The translations under genes and the position numbers were made by a program. The notes under the pieces were generated by a model, which worked only from the letters and a program-made list of their open reading frames with translations, did not search any database and had not been told where the DNA came from. Positions 17,403 through 28,484 of a stretch of DNA of 64,000 bases are shown in pieces. The stretch's first letter is position 1. Each line of letters starts with the position of its first letter. This DNA comes from Streptomyces sp. NBC_01481. GTDB taxonomy: Bacteria > Actinomycetota > Actinomycetes > Streptomycetales > Streptomycetaceae. The DNA is taken from the NCBI RefSeq assembly GCF_026339995.1, contig NZ_JAPEPT010000002.1, positions 545,001-609,000 of the forward strand, written 5' to 3'.

Positions 17403-18193
17403 CGGCCCGCCCGTTCCATCAGCGCGGGCAGGTCGGCGAAGGAGTCGAGGACATGGTCGGGGGTGCCCGAAGCCGACGCGTGGGTTTCCGGGAGGTACTT
17501 GCCCGTCTTGACCAGGACCCCGGTGATGCCGCAGCGCTGCGCCGCGAGGACGTCGGACTCGATGTCGTCGCCCACCATCAGGGCCTCGGACGCGGTGACT
17601 CCGAGGTGTGCCAGGGCGGTGGCGAAGAACGCCTCCGCGGGCTTGCCGGTGACTGTCGCCTCGACGCGGGCGGCTCGCTCCAGGCCGAGCAGGAAGGCCC
17701 CGGTGTCGAGGTCGAGGCCCCCTGACGTGCGCCAGTAGAGGTTGCGGTGCATGGCGATCAGCGGGATGCCGCGCTGGAGTTCGCGGAAGGCGCGGTTGAG
17801 ACAGGCGTAGGTGAACTCCTTGCCCGCACCGCCGAAGACGACCACGTCGGGGGCGGTGTCGTCGGCCTCGGGGACGAGTGTCACGCCGTCGAGATCGTCC
17901 TGGACGTCGCCGCTGTTGAGGAACAGGCAGTGGGCGCCCGGGTGGTGCTCGCGCAGGTACGCGGCCGTGACGGCGGGGGCCGTGAGGATGTCACCGGCGG
18001 TGACCGGGTAGCCCGCCGAGGCGAGTTTCGCGGCGATCGTGGCGCGGGTGCGTGAGGTGTTGTTGGTGACCAGCGCCAGCGGGACGCCGGCGGCCCGCAG
18101 GCGCTGCATGGCCTCCACGGTTCCGGGCAGTGGCTTGAAGGACACGGTGAGTACGCCGTCGATGTCGATCAGGGCGGCTCCGATGCGTTCCAT
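17399..18193 (-). CDS. HAD-IIA family sugar-phosphatase-like hydrolase
   Basis: The 264-residue HAD hydrolase starts MERIGAALIDIDGVLTVSF, with the nucleophile motif DIDGVLT (DxDGV) near residues 10-16. It continues with motif II VTNNTS near 45, the family motif GKP near 190, and motif IV MVGDDIESDVLAAQ near 215. This order fits HAD-IIA enzymes such as NagD-like phosphatases. Substrate not known. ATG 18193 lacks a clear GGAGG; the transcript may be short-leadered, and the AT-rich stretch 18212-18235 between it and the divergent gene is the obvious promoter site. Coupled to the downstream PPOX gene. Confidence 0.85.
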   Translation of the reverse strand: MERIGAALIDIDGVLTVSFKPLPGTVEAMQRLRAAGVPLALVTNNTSRTRATIAAKLASAGYPVTAGDILTAPAVTAAYLREHHPGAHCLFLNSGDVQDDLDGVTLVPEADDTAPDVVVFGGAGKEFTYACLNRAFRELQRGIPLIAMHRNLYWRTSGGLDLDTGAFLLGLERAARVEATVTGKPAEAFFATALAHLGVTASEALMVGDDIESDVLAAQRCGITGVLVKTGKYLPETHASASGTPDHVLDSFADLPALMERAGR

Positions 18194-18263
18194 ACGGAGG
18201 ACCGTATCGCCGCCTAGTAAAATAGCCACAAAAGGGGCAATACGCGCGGGGAAGTGAACCACC

Positions 18264-19559
18264 GTGCTCTTCACCGACCGCACCGATGCAGGACGACAGC
18301 TTGCCGAAGCGCTACGGCACGTACAGGGGGAGGAGCCCGTCGTTCTGGGCCTGCCCCGGGGCGGAGTGCCGGTGGCCTTCGAGGTGGCGCGGGCGCTCGG
18401 GGCGCCGCTCGATGTGATCGTGGTCCGCAAACTGGGGGTCCCGTACCACCGGGAGCTGGGATTCGGGGCCATCGGCGAGGGCGGGGTGCGGGTCATCAGC
18501 GACGACATCGTCCGTATGAGCAGGGCGGGGCAGGACGAGCTCAAGTCGGTCGAGCGGGCCGAGGAGGCGGAGCTCGCGCGGCAGGCGAGGCGCTTCAGGG
18601 CCGACCGGCCGCGGCTCGCACTCACCGGCCGGACCGTGATCATCGTGGACGACGGGATCGCGACCGGCGCCACGGCCGCGGCGGCCTGCCAGGTCGTACA
18701 GGCACAGGGCGCGGGCCGCGTGGTGCTGGCCGTGCCGGTCGCACCGCCCGACGCCGTCGAGTGGCTGCGCGTTGAGGCGGACGAGGTGGTGTGCCTGTCC
18801 ACGCCGCGCGCCTTCCGCGCCGTCGGCGAGTGGTACATGGACTTCTCACAGACTCCCGACGAGGAGGTCGCCTCGCTGCTCGCACAGGCGTCGGCGCACG
18901 GCGCCTCGACAGGCTCCGAGGCCGAGGTGGATGTGGACGCGGGAGGGGTCGCTCTCGCCGGGGACCTCACCCTGCCGGCAGGTGCCGCGGCGGTCGTGAT
19001 GTTCGCCCACGGCTCCGGCAGCAGCCGCCACAGCCCCCGCAACCGCTTCGTGGCGGGCACCCTGAACCGGGCGGGCCTGGGCACGCTGCTCTTCGATCTG
19101 CTCACTCCCGCCGAGGAGTCGGACCGGGCCAACGTCTTCGACATCGAGACCCTGGCCCGGCGGCTGGCCGACGCCACCCGCTGGCTGCGGGACCGCGAAT
19201 CCCTCCCGATCGGCTACTTCGGAGCGAGCACCGGAGCGGCGGCGGCGCTGCGGGCCGCCGCCATGACGGACTCCGGCGCGGACATCGGGGCCGTGGTCTC
19301 CCGCGGCGGCCGCCCCGATCTCGCCGGGCCCTCCCTCGGCGACGTACGCGCTCCCACACTCCTCATCGTCGGCGGCCACGACGCCCTCGTCCTCGATCTC
19401 AACCGCCAGGCACAGACGCAGCTGCACTGCGAGAACCGGCTGGAGATCGTGCCGGGCGCCACGCACCTCTTCGAGGAGCCGGGGGCCCTGGACCGGGTCG
19501 CCGAGCTCGCCCGGGACTGGTTCACCTCGCACCTGGCGGCGCAGAGCGTGGCCGGCTGA
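18264..19559 (+). CDS. Phosphoribosyltransferase fused to a dienelactone-hydrolase-like alpha/beta hydrolase
   Basis: The 431-residue protein joins two domains. Residues 1-210 are a type I phosphoribosyltransferase with the PRPP-binding motif VIIVDDGIATGATAAAA near 130-147 and GLPRGGVPVAFEVA near 30. Residues about 220-431 are an alpha/beta hydrolase with MFAHGSGSSRHSPRNR, the candidate nucleophile elbow GYFGASTGAAAA and a C-terminal GATHLFEEPG histidine. The linkage suggests a shared pathway, but neither substrate can be inferred. GTG 18264 has GGGGAAG upstream. It is divergent from the HAD gene across 70 bp. Confidence 0.85.
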   Translation: MLFTDRTDAGRQLAEALRHVQGEEPVVLGLPRGGVPVAFEVARALGAPLDVIVVRKLGVPYHRELGFGAIGEGGVRVISDDIVRMSRAGQDELKSVERAEEAELARQARRFRADRPRLALTGRTVIIVDDGIATGATAAAACQVVQAQGAGRVVLAVPVAPPDAVEWLRVEADEVVCLSTPRAFRAVGEWYMDFSQTPDEEVASLLAQASAHGASTGSEAEVDVDAGGVALAGDLTLPAGAAAVVMFAHGSGSSRHSPRNRFVAGTLNRAGLGTLLFDLLTPAEESDRANVFDIETLARRLADATRWLRDRESLPIGYFGASTGAAAALRAAAMTDSGADIGAVVSRGGRPDLAGPSLGDVRAPTLLIVGGHDALVLDLNRQAQTQLHCENRLEIVPGATHLFEEPGALDRVAELARDWFTSHLAAQSVAG

Positions 19560-19585
19560 GCTCGTCGGCTCCCCGGTCGGACGCC

Positions 19586-20404
19586 TCAGCCGTCCCACTC
19601 GCCGACGACGAGGTCATCGCCGAGGGCCAGTTCGCCCGTCCGTACCACCGAGAACTTCGAGCCGAACGCCACACCGCCCTCGGCCACCCGCCGATAGCCC
19701 GCGAGCGTCCGCAGCGGCTCCGGGCCCGCCTTCGCGCCGCTGCTCTGGTCGACGAGGGTGACCGCACAGCGGATCGCGAGCTTCGCGTAACCGAGCTCTG
19801 CACTCCCGACGGTGATGCGCCGGGCCCGGTCCTCCGTATGCGGCTCGTCCCAGCCGTCGACCACGATGTTCGGGCGGAACCGGGTCATCGGCAGCGGGCC
19901 GGAGCCCGTCTGCGCGATCCGCCGGTTCAGCGCCTGAAGGGAGGAGACCGACAGGATGTGCACCGGGCTGCTGTCGGCATAGCCGGAGGTGCCGGGCGTC
20001 AACCCGTCCGTCAGGCGCCCGTGTTCCGGCGGCACGCACACGAGTCTGCTCGGTGTGCCCAGTACGCCGGAGAGCCAGTCGGCGGCTGCGCGGCCCTGGT
20101 CGATGCCCTGGTACGCCGTACCGAACAGCTCCACCCCGACCCGCGCCGACGCCCGGTCGACGTCGATACGGACGGGGTCAACACCCGGGGCGTGGAGCGT
20201 GAGTTGTCCGCCGTCGGCCGTGATCGCGGGGCGGACGACCGCAAGTCGTGGATCGCGCCGCTGGCTGCGGAACACCCCGTTCTCGCCGACCACCATGAAG
20301 CTGCGGTCATGAGCGAGACCCGCCGAGGTCATCAGCGCTTCTGTCAGCGCAACGCCCGCGCATCCCTTGACCGGATAGGACGTCAGTTCCACCACTCGGG
20401 GCAC
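19586..20404 (-). CDS. MOSC-domain protein (mARC/YiiM-like molybdenum cofactor fold)
   Basis: The 272-residue protein has the MOSC N-terminal beta-barrel (SYPVKGCAGVAL, about 1-120) and a MOSC domain with FRPNIVVDG near 185 and IRCAVTLVDQ near 215; the cysteine in that motif is the usual molybdenum ligand. Members transfer or use the molybdenum cofactor in N-oxide reduction. No partner reductase is adjacent. It is convergent with the fusion gene on the plus strand, 26 bp apart. Confidence 0.85.
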   Translation of the reverse strand: MPRVVELTSYPVKGCAGVALTEALMTSAGLAHDRSFMVVGENGVFRSQRRDPRLAVVRPAITADGGQLTLHAPGVDPVRIDVDRASARVGVELFGTAYQGIDQGRAAADWLSGVLGTPSRLVCVPPEHGRLTDGLTPGTSGYADSSPVHILSVSSLQALNRRIAQTGSGPLPMTRFRPNIVVDGWDEPHTEDRARRITVGSAELGYAKLAIRCAVTLVDQSSGAKAGPEPLRTLAGYRRVAEGGVAFGSKFSVVRTGELALGDDLVVGEWDG

Positions 20405-20449
20405 GGCGTCAGCGTACCCCTGGGCGGTGTCCCAGACCTGGGCGTTTGC

Positions 20450-21115
20450 CTAGACCTGGGCTATGAGCGCGTACCGTTCGTCCGTCACCGGGCGTCCCCA
20501 CAACTGCGGGTCGTCGCTGAGTGGTTCGATGCGCAGCGCGGCCACGAGCGGGCGCACCGCGGCCGCCAGTGCCTTCGCGCCGACGCCGCCGTGCCACGGC
20601 AGGGACTCGGCTCCGGCCACATAGGGCATACCCGTCTGGCCCGCCTCGCGCCAGCAGCCCTCGATCAGGACCAGCACACCGCCCGGCCGCAGGCGCCGGA
20701 CCCATTCGCGCAGGGCGGCTTCGGGATCAGGAAGGGTCCACAGCAGGTGCCGCGAGAGCAGGGCGTCATAACGCTCGTCGCCCGTCGGCGGCAGCGCCGC
20801 GTCGCCGACCAGGAAACGGGCCGCGAACCCCGCTGCGCCCAGCTTCGCGCGGGCCTCGTCGACCATGCGGGGCGCCAGGTCGACCCCGGTGACCCGGTGG
20901 CCCCACTCGGCGAGGAGCAGGGACAGGGACCCGGTGCCGCAGCCGACGTCGAGCACGTCGAGCACATCCGCCGGGCCGGACGGAACCCAGGAGCGCAGGC
21001 GCCCGGCCCATGCGGTGCGCGTCTGTTCGGCGCGCAGACCGTGGTCCGGCTCGTCGTCGAAGGCGGGCGCGGCGGCGTCCCAGTAGTCGGTGATCGAAAC
21101 AGTCGTCCCAGTCAT
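20450..21115 (-). CDS. Class I SAM-dependent methyltransferase
   Basis: The 221-residue protein carries the SAM-binding motif VLDVGCGTGSLSLLLAEWG near residues 52-70, VDLAPRMVDEAR, then FLVGDAALPP and the post-motif LRPGGVLVLIEG. It resembles small UbiE/Coq5-type enzymes of unknown substrate. ATG 21115 was preferred because the preceding in-frame sequence is not protein-like. No ribosome site is obvious, and a leaderless start is possible. Confidence 0.82.
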   Translation of the reverse strand: MTGTTVSITDYWDAAAPAFDDEPDHGLRAEQTRTAWAGRLRSWVPSGPADVLDVLDVGCGTGSLSLLLAEWGHRVTGVDLAPRMVDEARAKLGAAGFAARFLVGDAALPPTGDERYDALLSRHLLWTLPDPEAALREWVRRLRPGGVLVLIEGCWREAGQTGMPYVAGAESLPWHGGVGAKALAAAVRPLVAALRIEPLSDDPQLWGRPVTDERYALIAQV

Positions 21116-21159
21116 GCGAACAATCGTGCCAGCCGCCACTGACAATGCCCGTTGCCGTG

Positions 21160-21342
21160 CTACGTCTTCGCGATGAACAGGGCCAACGTCAGTACGGCGA
21201 CACCACAGCCGTACAGAGCGAGCGTCACGGAGCGCGCCTCGGCGGACGGGTCCGTACCTCCGGCGCGGGAGAAGCCGCGCACGGAGGTCACGATCAGAGC
21301 GAGAGCTGCCGCGACGAAGACGGCGAACATGGAATCGGTCAC
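21160..21342 (-). CDS. Small two-helix membrane protein, unknown
   Basis: A frame of 60 residues from GTG 21342 (or 56 from ATG 21330) encodes two hydrophobic segments, FAVFVAAALALIVTSV and SVTLALYGCGVAVLTLALFI, joined by a polar loop. Codon use has the usual GC-rich third position. It lies between the methyltransferase and PadR genes on the same strand. No family is recognised; it is likely a real inner-membrane protein. Confidence 0.55.
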   Translation of the reverse strand: MTDSMFAVFVAAALALIVTSVRGFSRAGGTDPSAEARSVTLALYGCGVAVLTLALFIAKT

Positions 21343-21425
21343 GCGGCGACCGTCTCACGGGTCGTCAGATGCCGCATGCCGAGCTACTCCGTCCGCAGGA
21401 GACGGAAGGCCGGACGTCGGAAACG

Positions 21426-21965
21426 TCAGGCTCCCGTACGGAAGCCCGCGAGCGCCTCCGTCAGCCACTTCGTCCAGAACGTCTCCAGCTCGATCCCGCC
21501 CCGCAGCACCACATGCCGCAGCCGGTCCTGCTCCGTCGCCTGCCGGTCAGGTGGGAAGTCGCGCTCCTCGATCGCCAGATATTCCTCCAACTGGCGCCGA
21601 TGCAGCCCCAGATGGCGTTCCAGCTCGGCCTCCAGACCCGCGCTGCCCACCACACCCGCAGCACGCAGCCGCAGCAGCAGCGGGTCGCGCGCCGGTCTGG
21701 GGTCCTCCGACCTCGCGACCCAGGCCGTCAGCTCCTCGCGGCCCGCGGGCAGAACCTCGTACTCCTTCTTCTGCCCGCGGGTGGGCTGCGCGGCGGGAAG
21801 GGCCCGGATATGGCCCGCCTGCTCCAGTTTCCCCAGCTCGCGGTAGATCTGCTGGTGCGTGGCCGACCAGAAGTAGCCGATCGACCTGTCGAAGCGGCGG
21901 GTCAGCTCAAGGCCGGACGAGGGCTTTTCGAGCAGGGCCGTGAGGATCGCGTGTGGGAGGGACAT
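21426..21965 (-). CDS. PadR-family transcriptional regulator
   Basis: The 179-residue protein begins MSLPHAILTALLEKPSSGLELTRRFDRSIGYFWSATHQQIYRELGKLE, a PadR winged helix. It is followed by an acidic helical C-terminal domain of the Vir type (about 90-179) for dimerisation. PadR proteins respond to phenolic acids or drugs. A perfect inverted repeat CCTAGGG-ATG-CCCTAGG lies 9 bp upstream of the ATG and probably serves autoregulation. A MITE-like repeat begins at the right arm of that site. Confidence 0.88.
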   Translation of the reverse strand: MSLPHAILTALLEKPSSGLELTRRFDRSIGYFWSATHQQIYRELGKLEQAGHIRALPAAQPTRGQKKEYEVLPAGREELTAWVARSEDPRPARDPLLLRLRAAGVVGSAGLEAELERHLGLHRRQLEEYLAIEERDFPPDRQATEQDRLRHVVLRGGIELETFWTKWLTEALAGFRTGA

Positions 21966-21973
21966 GGCCAGAT

Positions 21974-21985
21974 CCTAGGGATGCC

Positions 21986-21990
<5 letters not shown>
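21974..21990. promoter_or_regulatory. Perfect inverted repeat upstream of PadR gene (candidate operator)
   Basis: CCTAGGG (21974-21980) and CCCTAGG (21984-21990) flank ATG. The repeat is placed where an autoregulator would bind. Its right arm contains the CTAG that begins MITE-like copy B. Confidence 0.45.
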
Positions 21991-24934
<2,944 letters not shown>

Positions 24935-24981
24935 ACCACCGTCCCCTCCCCGGCTCCCCACACACCCTCCGGAGAACTGTC

Positions 24982-25764
24982 ATGTCGGAATGGCTGGTCC
25001 TGGTCCTCGCGATGGCCGCCGCGTGCGCCTTCGTCCTCGTCATCGTGCTGTTCAGGCAGTACCGGCTGAGCAGGGCGGGGGTGGCGGAGGAGGACGGCAG
25101 CGAGACGCCCGACGTCCTCGAATACATGACGATGATGGTCGGCGTCGTGTACGCGATCGTGCTCGGTCTGGCCATCGCGGGTGTGTGGGAGGCGCGGAGC
25201 GCCGCGCAGGACGATGTACGGCGCGAGGCGCAGGCCCTGCACGAGGTGTCCCAGCGGGCTCAGGTCTATCCGCCCGACGTCCGGGAGAAGCTGCATGCGG
25301 ACATCAACCAGTACGTCTCCCATGTCGTCCGGGTGGAATGGCCCAGGATGGTCAACCACAACGAACTGCCCGACCGTGGCTCGGAGTTGCTCGCGGCGGT
25401 CCGTACCGGCATCGCGGAGAGGGCGCCCGCGGGCGAACTGGAGGCGCAGGCCTACCAGCCGATGCTCGACCAGATCGCGATCGCGGACGACGCACGCAAC
25501 GCCCGCGCGGAGAACGCCGGGGCGACGCTGCCGGGTGTGGTGTGGTTCGGCCTGATCACCGGCGCGCTGGTGACGGTCGGCCTGATCTTCACGCTGCAGA
25601 TCGGCCGCACGCCGAGGGAGCTGCTGATGGCCGGCCTCTTCAGCGCGCTGATCGCGTTCCTGCTCTTCCTGGTCTGGGACTTCGACGCACCGTTCGGCCG
25701 CTCGGGCTCGGAGTCGGCGGACGCGTTCCGCCAGCTGTTCGCGACGGCGGCGGGGCGGGGCTGA
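24982..25764 (+). CDS. DUF4239 (bestrophin-like) membrane protein
   Basis: The 260-residue protein has membrane helices at about 4-24, 50-67, 180-200 and 208-226, with a soluble helical loop between the second and third. The N-terminal helix pair and the PRELLMAGLFSALIAFLLFLVWDFDAPFG end match actinobacterial DUF4239 proteins. Ion-channel activity has been suggested for bestrophin-like folds, but none is shown here. GGAGAACTGTC lies before ATG. Confidence 0.85.
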   Translation: MSEWLVLVLAMAAACAFVLVIVLFRQYRLSRAGVAEEDGSETPDVLEYMTMMVGVVYAIVLGLAIAGVWEARSAAQDDVRREAQALHEVSQRAQVYPPDVREKLHADINQYVSHVVRVEWPRMVNHNELPDRGSELLAAVRTGIAERAPAGELEAQAYQPMLDQIAIADDARNARAENAGATLPGVVWFGLITGALVTVGLIFTLQIGRTPRELLMAGLFSALIAFLLFLVWDFDAPFGRSGSESADAFRQLFATAAGRG

Positions 25765-25794
25765 GCCGGGCGGTCCGGGGTGCTGCGGGTCCGC

Positions 25795-25923
25795 CTACTT
25801 CTGCGCATGCTCCCCCACGTAGAACAGCAGGTACACGAACCCGGCGAACAGATGCGTCGCGAAGATGTACACGAAGACCCGCAGCGCAACCCCCCGCTCC
25901 TTCCAGCTCTCGCTCTCGCTCAC
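25795..25923 (-). CDS. Small single-helix membrane protein (DUF6126-like)
   Basis: A 42-codon frame from GTG 25923, preceded by GAGGAG at good spacing, encodes VSESESWKERGVALRVFVYI and continues FATHLFAGFVYLLFYVGEHAQK. The charged N-terminus plus one membrane helix with a conserved-looking HLFAGF and a short polar tail resembles the DUF6126 proteins of Streptomyces. The family name is from memory and tentative. The gene is convergent with the DUF4239 gene, 30 bp apart. Confidence 0.6.
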   Translation of the reverse strand: MSESESWKERGVALRVFVYIFATHLFAGFVYLLFYVGEHAQK

Positions 25924-26033
25924 CCGTCGCTCCTCGCGTCACCGTTGCGTCAGTCACTCCGTGGCACCGTGACTCCGTCGCTCCAGAGTACGGGCGGCGG
26001 AATAGACGAAACCCCTCCTCCGTTCCAGCTGGC

Positions 26034-26055
26034 AGTTTAAGATTCAACCAACTGG
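26034..26055 (+). promoter_or_regulatory. Candidate operator of the LLM/FMN-reductase operon
   Basis: AGTTTAAGATTCAACC (26034-26049) matches 14 of 16 bases of AGTTGAAGCTTCAACC in front of DoxX (28895-28910). ACTGG follows here, where AGTTGG follows at DoxX. It ends 20 bp before the start codon. A related sequence lies before the pirin gene (58240-58264). Confidence 0.5.
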
Positions 26056-26075
26056 ACCCCCTGGAGGCGAACACG

Positions 26076-27158
26076 ATGCAGTTCGGGATCTTCACCGTCG
26101 GCGATGTGACCACCGATCCGACCAACGGCCGTACGCCGACCGAGCACGAGCGGATCAAGGCGATGGTCGCCATCGCGCTGAAGGCCGAAGAGGTCGGACT
26201 CGACGTCTTCGCGACCGGTGAGCATCACAACCCGCCCTTCGTGCCCTCCTCGCCCACCACCCTGCTCGGGCACATCGCCGCCCGCACCGAGAACCTCATC
26301 CTGTCCACCTCCACGACGCTGATCACCACCAACGACCCGGTGAAGATCGCCGAGGACTACGCGATGCTCCAGCACCTGGCCGACGGCCGGGTCGACCTGA
26401 TGATGGGCCGCGGCAACACCGGGCCGGTCTATCCGTGGTTCGGTCAGGACATCCGTCACGGCATCCCGCTCGCCTTGGAGAACTACGCCCTGCTGCACAA
26501 GCTGTGGCGCGAGGACGTCGTGGACTGGGAGGGCAAGTTCCGTACGCCGCTGCAGAGCTTCACCGCGACGCCGCGCCCGCTGGACGGCGTCCCGCCGTTC
26601 GTCTGGCACGGCTCCATCCGTTCTCCCGAGATTGCCGAGCAGGCCGCGTACTACGGCGACGGCTTCTTCCACAACAACATCTTCTGGCCGATGGAGCACA
26701 CCAGGAAGATGGTCGAGCTCTACCGCAAGCGTTACGCGCACTACGGCCACGGCACCCCCGAGCAGGCCATTGTCGGACTCGGCGGGCAGGTCTTCATGCG
26801 CAAGAACTCCCAGGACGCGGTGGCCGAGTTCCGGCCCTACTTCGACAACGCACCCGTCTACGGACACGGGCCCTCGCTCGAGGACTTCACCGAGCAGACC
26901 CCGCTGACCGTCGGCTCCCCGCAGGAGGTCATCGAGCGCACGCTCGGCTTCCGCGAGGCCGTGGGCGACTACCAGCGCCAGCTGTTCCTGATGGACCACG
27001 CGGGACTGCCGCTGAAGACGGTCCTGGAGCAGCTCGACATCCTCGGCGAGGAGGTCGTACCGGTGCTGCGCAAGGAGTTCGCGAACCTGCGGCCGGCGGG
27101 TGTGCCTCAGACCGCGCCGCCGCACCCCGCCGTAGCCGTAGCCACGAAGGAGGCATGA
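26076..27158 (+). CDS. LLM-class flavin-dependent oxidoreductase
   Basis: The 360-residue protein is a bacterial-luciferase-like TIM barrel: MQFGIFTVGDVTTDP, GLDVFATGEHHNPPF near 48 and LADGRVDLMMGRGNTG near 110. Such enzymes use reduced FMN (or F420) and oxygen to oxidise organic substrates. The next gene, 3 bp away, is an FMN reductase, which favours an FMNH2-dependent two-component monooxygenase. CTGGAGGCG precedes ATG 26076. The candidate operator upstream resembles those of DoxX and pirin. Confidence 0.9.
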   Translation: MQFGIFTVGDVTTDPTNGRTPTEHERIKAMVAIALKAEEVGLDVFATGEHHNPPFVPSSPTTLLGHIAARTENLILSTSTTLITTNDPVKIAEDYAMLQHLADGRVDLMMGRGNTGPVYPWFGQDIRHGIPLALENYALLHKLWREDVVDWEGKFRTPLQSFTATPRPLDGVPPFVWHGSIRSPEIAEQAAYYGDGFFHNNIFWPMEHTRKMVELYRKRYAHYGHGTPEQAIVGLGGQVFMRKNSQDAVAEFRPYFDNAPVYGHGPSLEDFTEQTPLTVGSPQEVIERTLGFREAVGDYQRQLFLMDHAGLPLKTVLEQLDILGEEVVPVLRKEFANLRPAGVPQTAPPHPAVAVATKEA

Positions 27159-27161
27159 TCC

Positions 27162-27767
27162 ATGACAACGCTGAAGCTGGTCGCCGTGTCGGCCGGGCTG
27201 AGCGTGCCGTCGTCGACCCGGCTGCTGGCCGACCGGCTGACTCAGTCCGTACGCGGCGGGCTCGGCGAGCAGGACATCGACGTGCAGGTGCGTGTCGTCG
27301 AGCTGCGCGAGCTGGCCGTGCCGATCGCCAACAACCTGGTGACCGGGTTCCCGGCGCCCGCGCTCGCCGAGGCCGTCGAGGCGGTGACGGAGGCGGACGG
27401 GCTGATCGCGGTGACGCCGGTGTTCTCGGCCTCGTACAGCGGTCTGTTCAAGTCGTTCTTCGACCTGATCGAGCCCGACGCCCTCACCGGTAAGCCGGTG
27501 CTGATCGCTGCGACCGGTGGAACGGCGCGGCACTCGCTGGTGCTGGAGCACGCGCTGCGACCGCTGTTCGCCTATCTGCGGGCGCTGGTCGTGCCGACGG
27601 CGGTGTACGCGGCTTCGGAGGACTGGGGCGGGACGGGCGACGCCCTCACCGACACGCTGCCGCAGCGGATCGAACGCGCGGGTGGTGAGCTCGCGGGCCT
27701 GATGACCGGCAGCGTCGGCGCGGGCGTTAGGACGGGTGCGCGGGTGCCGGCGGCCCGTATCGCGTAG
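27162..27767 (+). CDS. NAD(P)H-dependent FMN reductase (CE1759-like)
   Basis: The 201-residue flavodoxin-fold protein starts with LKLVAVSAGLSVPSSTRLLADRL and contains TPVFSASYSGLFKSFFDLIE near 88-106 and ATGGTARHSLVLEHALRPLF, typical of NADPH-dependent FMN reductases of the CE1759 group. It should supply FMNH2 to the monooxygenase encoded 3 bp upstream. A 9-bp-stem hairpin lies 11 bp after the stop. Confidence 0.88.
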   Translation: MTTLKLVAVSAGLSVPSSTRLLADRLTQSVRGGLGEQDIDVQVRVVELRELAVPIANNLVTGFPAPALAEAVEAVTEADGLIAVTPVFSASYSGLFKSFFDLIEPDALTGKPVLIAATGGTARHSLVLEHALRPLFAYLRALVVPTAVYAASEDWGGTGDALTDTLPQRIERAGGELAGLMTGSVGAGVRTGARVPAARIA

Positions 27768-27778
27768 GCCGTCACAGG

Positions 27779-27800
27779 GGGTGCCCCGGCAGGGGCACCC
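27779..27800 (+). terminator. Terminator of the LLM/FMN-reductase operon
   Basis: GGGTGCCCC (27779-27787) and GGGGCACCC (27792-27800) pair perfectly around GGCA. It directly precedes MITE-like copy C. Confidence 0.65.
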
Positions 27801-27801
27801 G

Positions 27802-27999
27802 CTAGGGCCTGTCGTTTGGATCAGGCCGGATCAGTGAGCGGGGTCTGGTGCGTGCGATCGCAAGGCGGAGGATGGAGCCGACGCGGAGCGTCGGCGACTG
27901 ACGCAACGCGGCATGGGGGCACCTCCCGTGCCCGAAGGGCTACGGGGGAGTGCGTGCCAGGGCACGCGAACCCGGCAAGATCCGAACGACAGGCCCTAG
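27802..27999. mobile_element. MITE-like repeat, copy C (clearest copy)
   Basis: The left end CTAGGGCCTGTCGTTTGGAT (27802-27821) and the right end finishing GAACGACAGGCCCTAG (27999) are inverted repeats with one mismatch in about 20. The core has CAAGGCGGAGGATGG, hairpin GCCGACGC-GGA-GCGTCGGC (27877-27895) and GGCGACTGACGCAACGC. A 37-base short hairpin repeat is nested at 27914-27950. The right-end CTA (27996-27998) is the stop codon of the adjacent minus-strand gene. Confidence 0.8.
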
Positions 28000-28373
28000 T
28001 CCTCTCTCATGTAGAAGAGGTAGAAGGACACGGCGAGCATCACCGCGCCGAAGATCGCCCCTATCCCGACGGAGCTCAGCACGCTCGCGCCGGTCAGGCT
28101 GTACAGGAAGCCCATGGCTACGCCGCACAGTGCCCCGTACGCCCCGGCGCGCAGCTCACGCGGCAGCAGGTGCTGGGTCCGGCCGAGAACGAACGCCAGC
28201 GCCGCGAGAATCACGCCGGCGACGAAGGCGTAAAGGACATCGCCCCAGGTGACGTCACCCCAGGCGTGGCGGATGAACAGCACGTAGGTGCCGTAGGCGA
28301 GGCCCAGGCTGACGGGCATCGCCCAGCCGAGAGAACCGTGGTGCCGTGCGGGCACCGCTGCGTGTGCGGCCAT
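27996..28373 (-). CDS. Four-helix membrane protein, unknown
   Basis: From ATG 28373 (AAGGAG upstream) the 125-residue protein has hydrophobic segments at about 16-33, 44-62, 73-92 and 98-120. It ends in the charged tail YMREED-like FYMRED. No family is recognised. Its TAG stop lies in the right end of MITE-like copy C, so the natural C-terminus may have been fixed or changed by that insertion. DoxX lies about 110 bp upstream on the same strand. Confidence 0.7.
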   Translation of the reverse strand: MAAHAAVPARHHGSLGWAMPVSLGLAYGTYVLFIRHAWGDVTWGDVLYAFVAGVILAALAFVLGRTQHLLPRELRAGAYGALCGVAMGFLYSLTGASVLSSVGIGAIFGAVMLAVSFYLFYMRED

Positions 28374-28484
28374 GGCGGAGAGCTCCTTTCCTCTCGTCCC
28401 CCGTGTCCTCCTTTCAGAGCACACCCGCGCCCACCGCCTGGCAAGTCCGGCGACAGGCTCGGACGACGGGCGGGGATGACGGGC

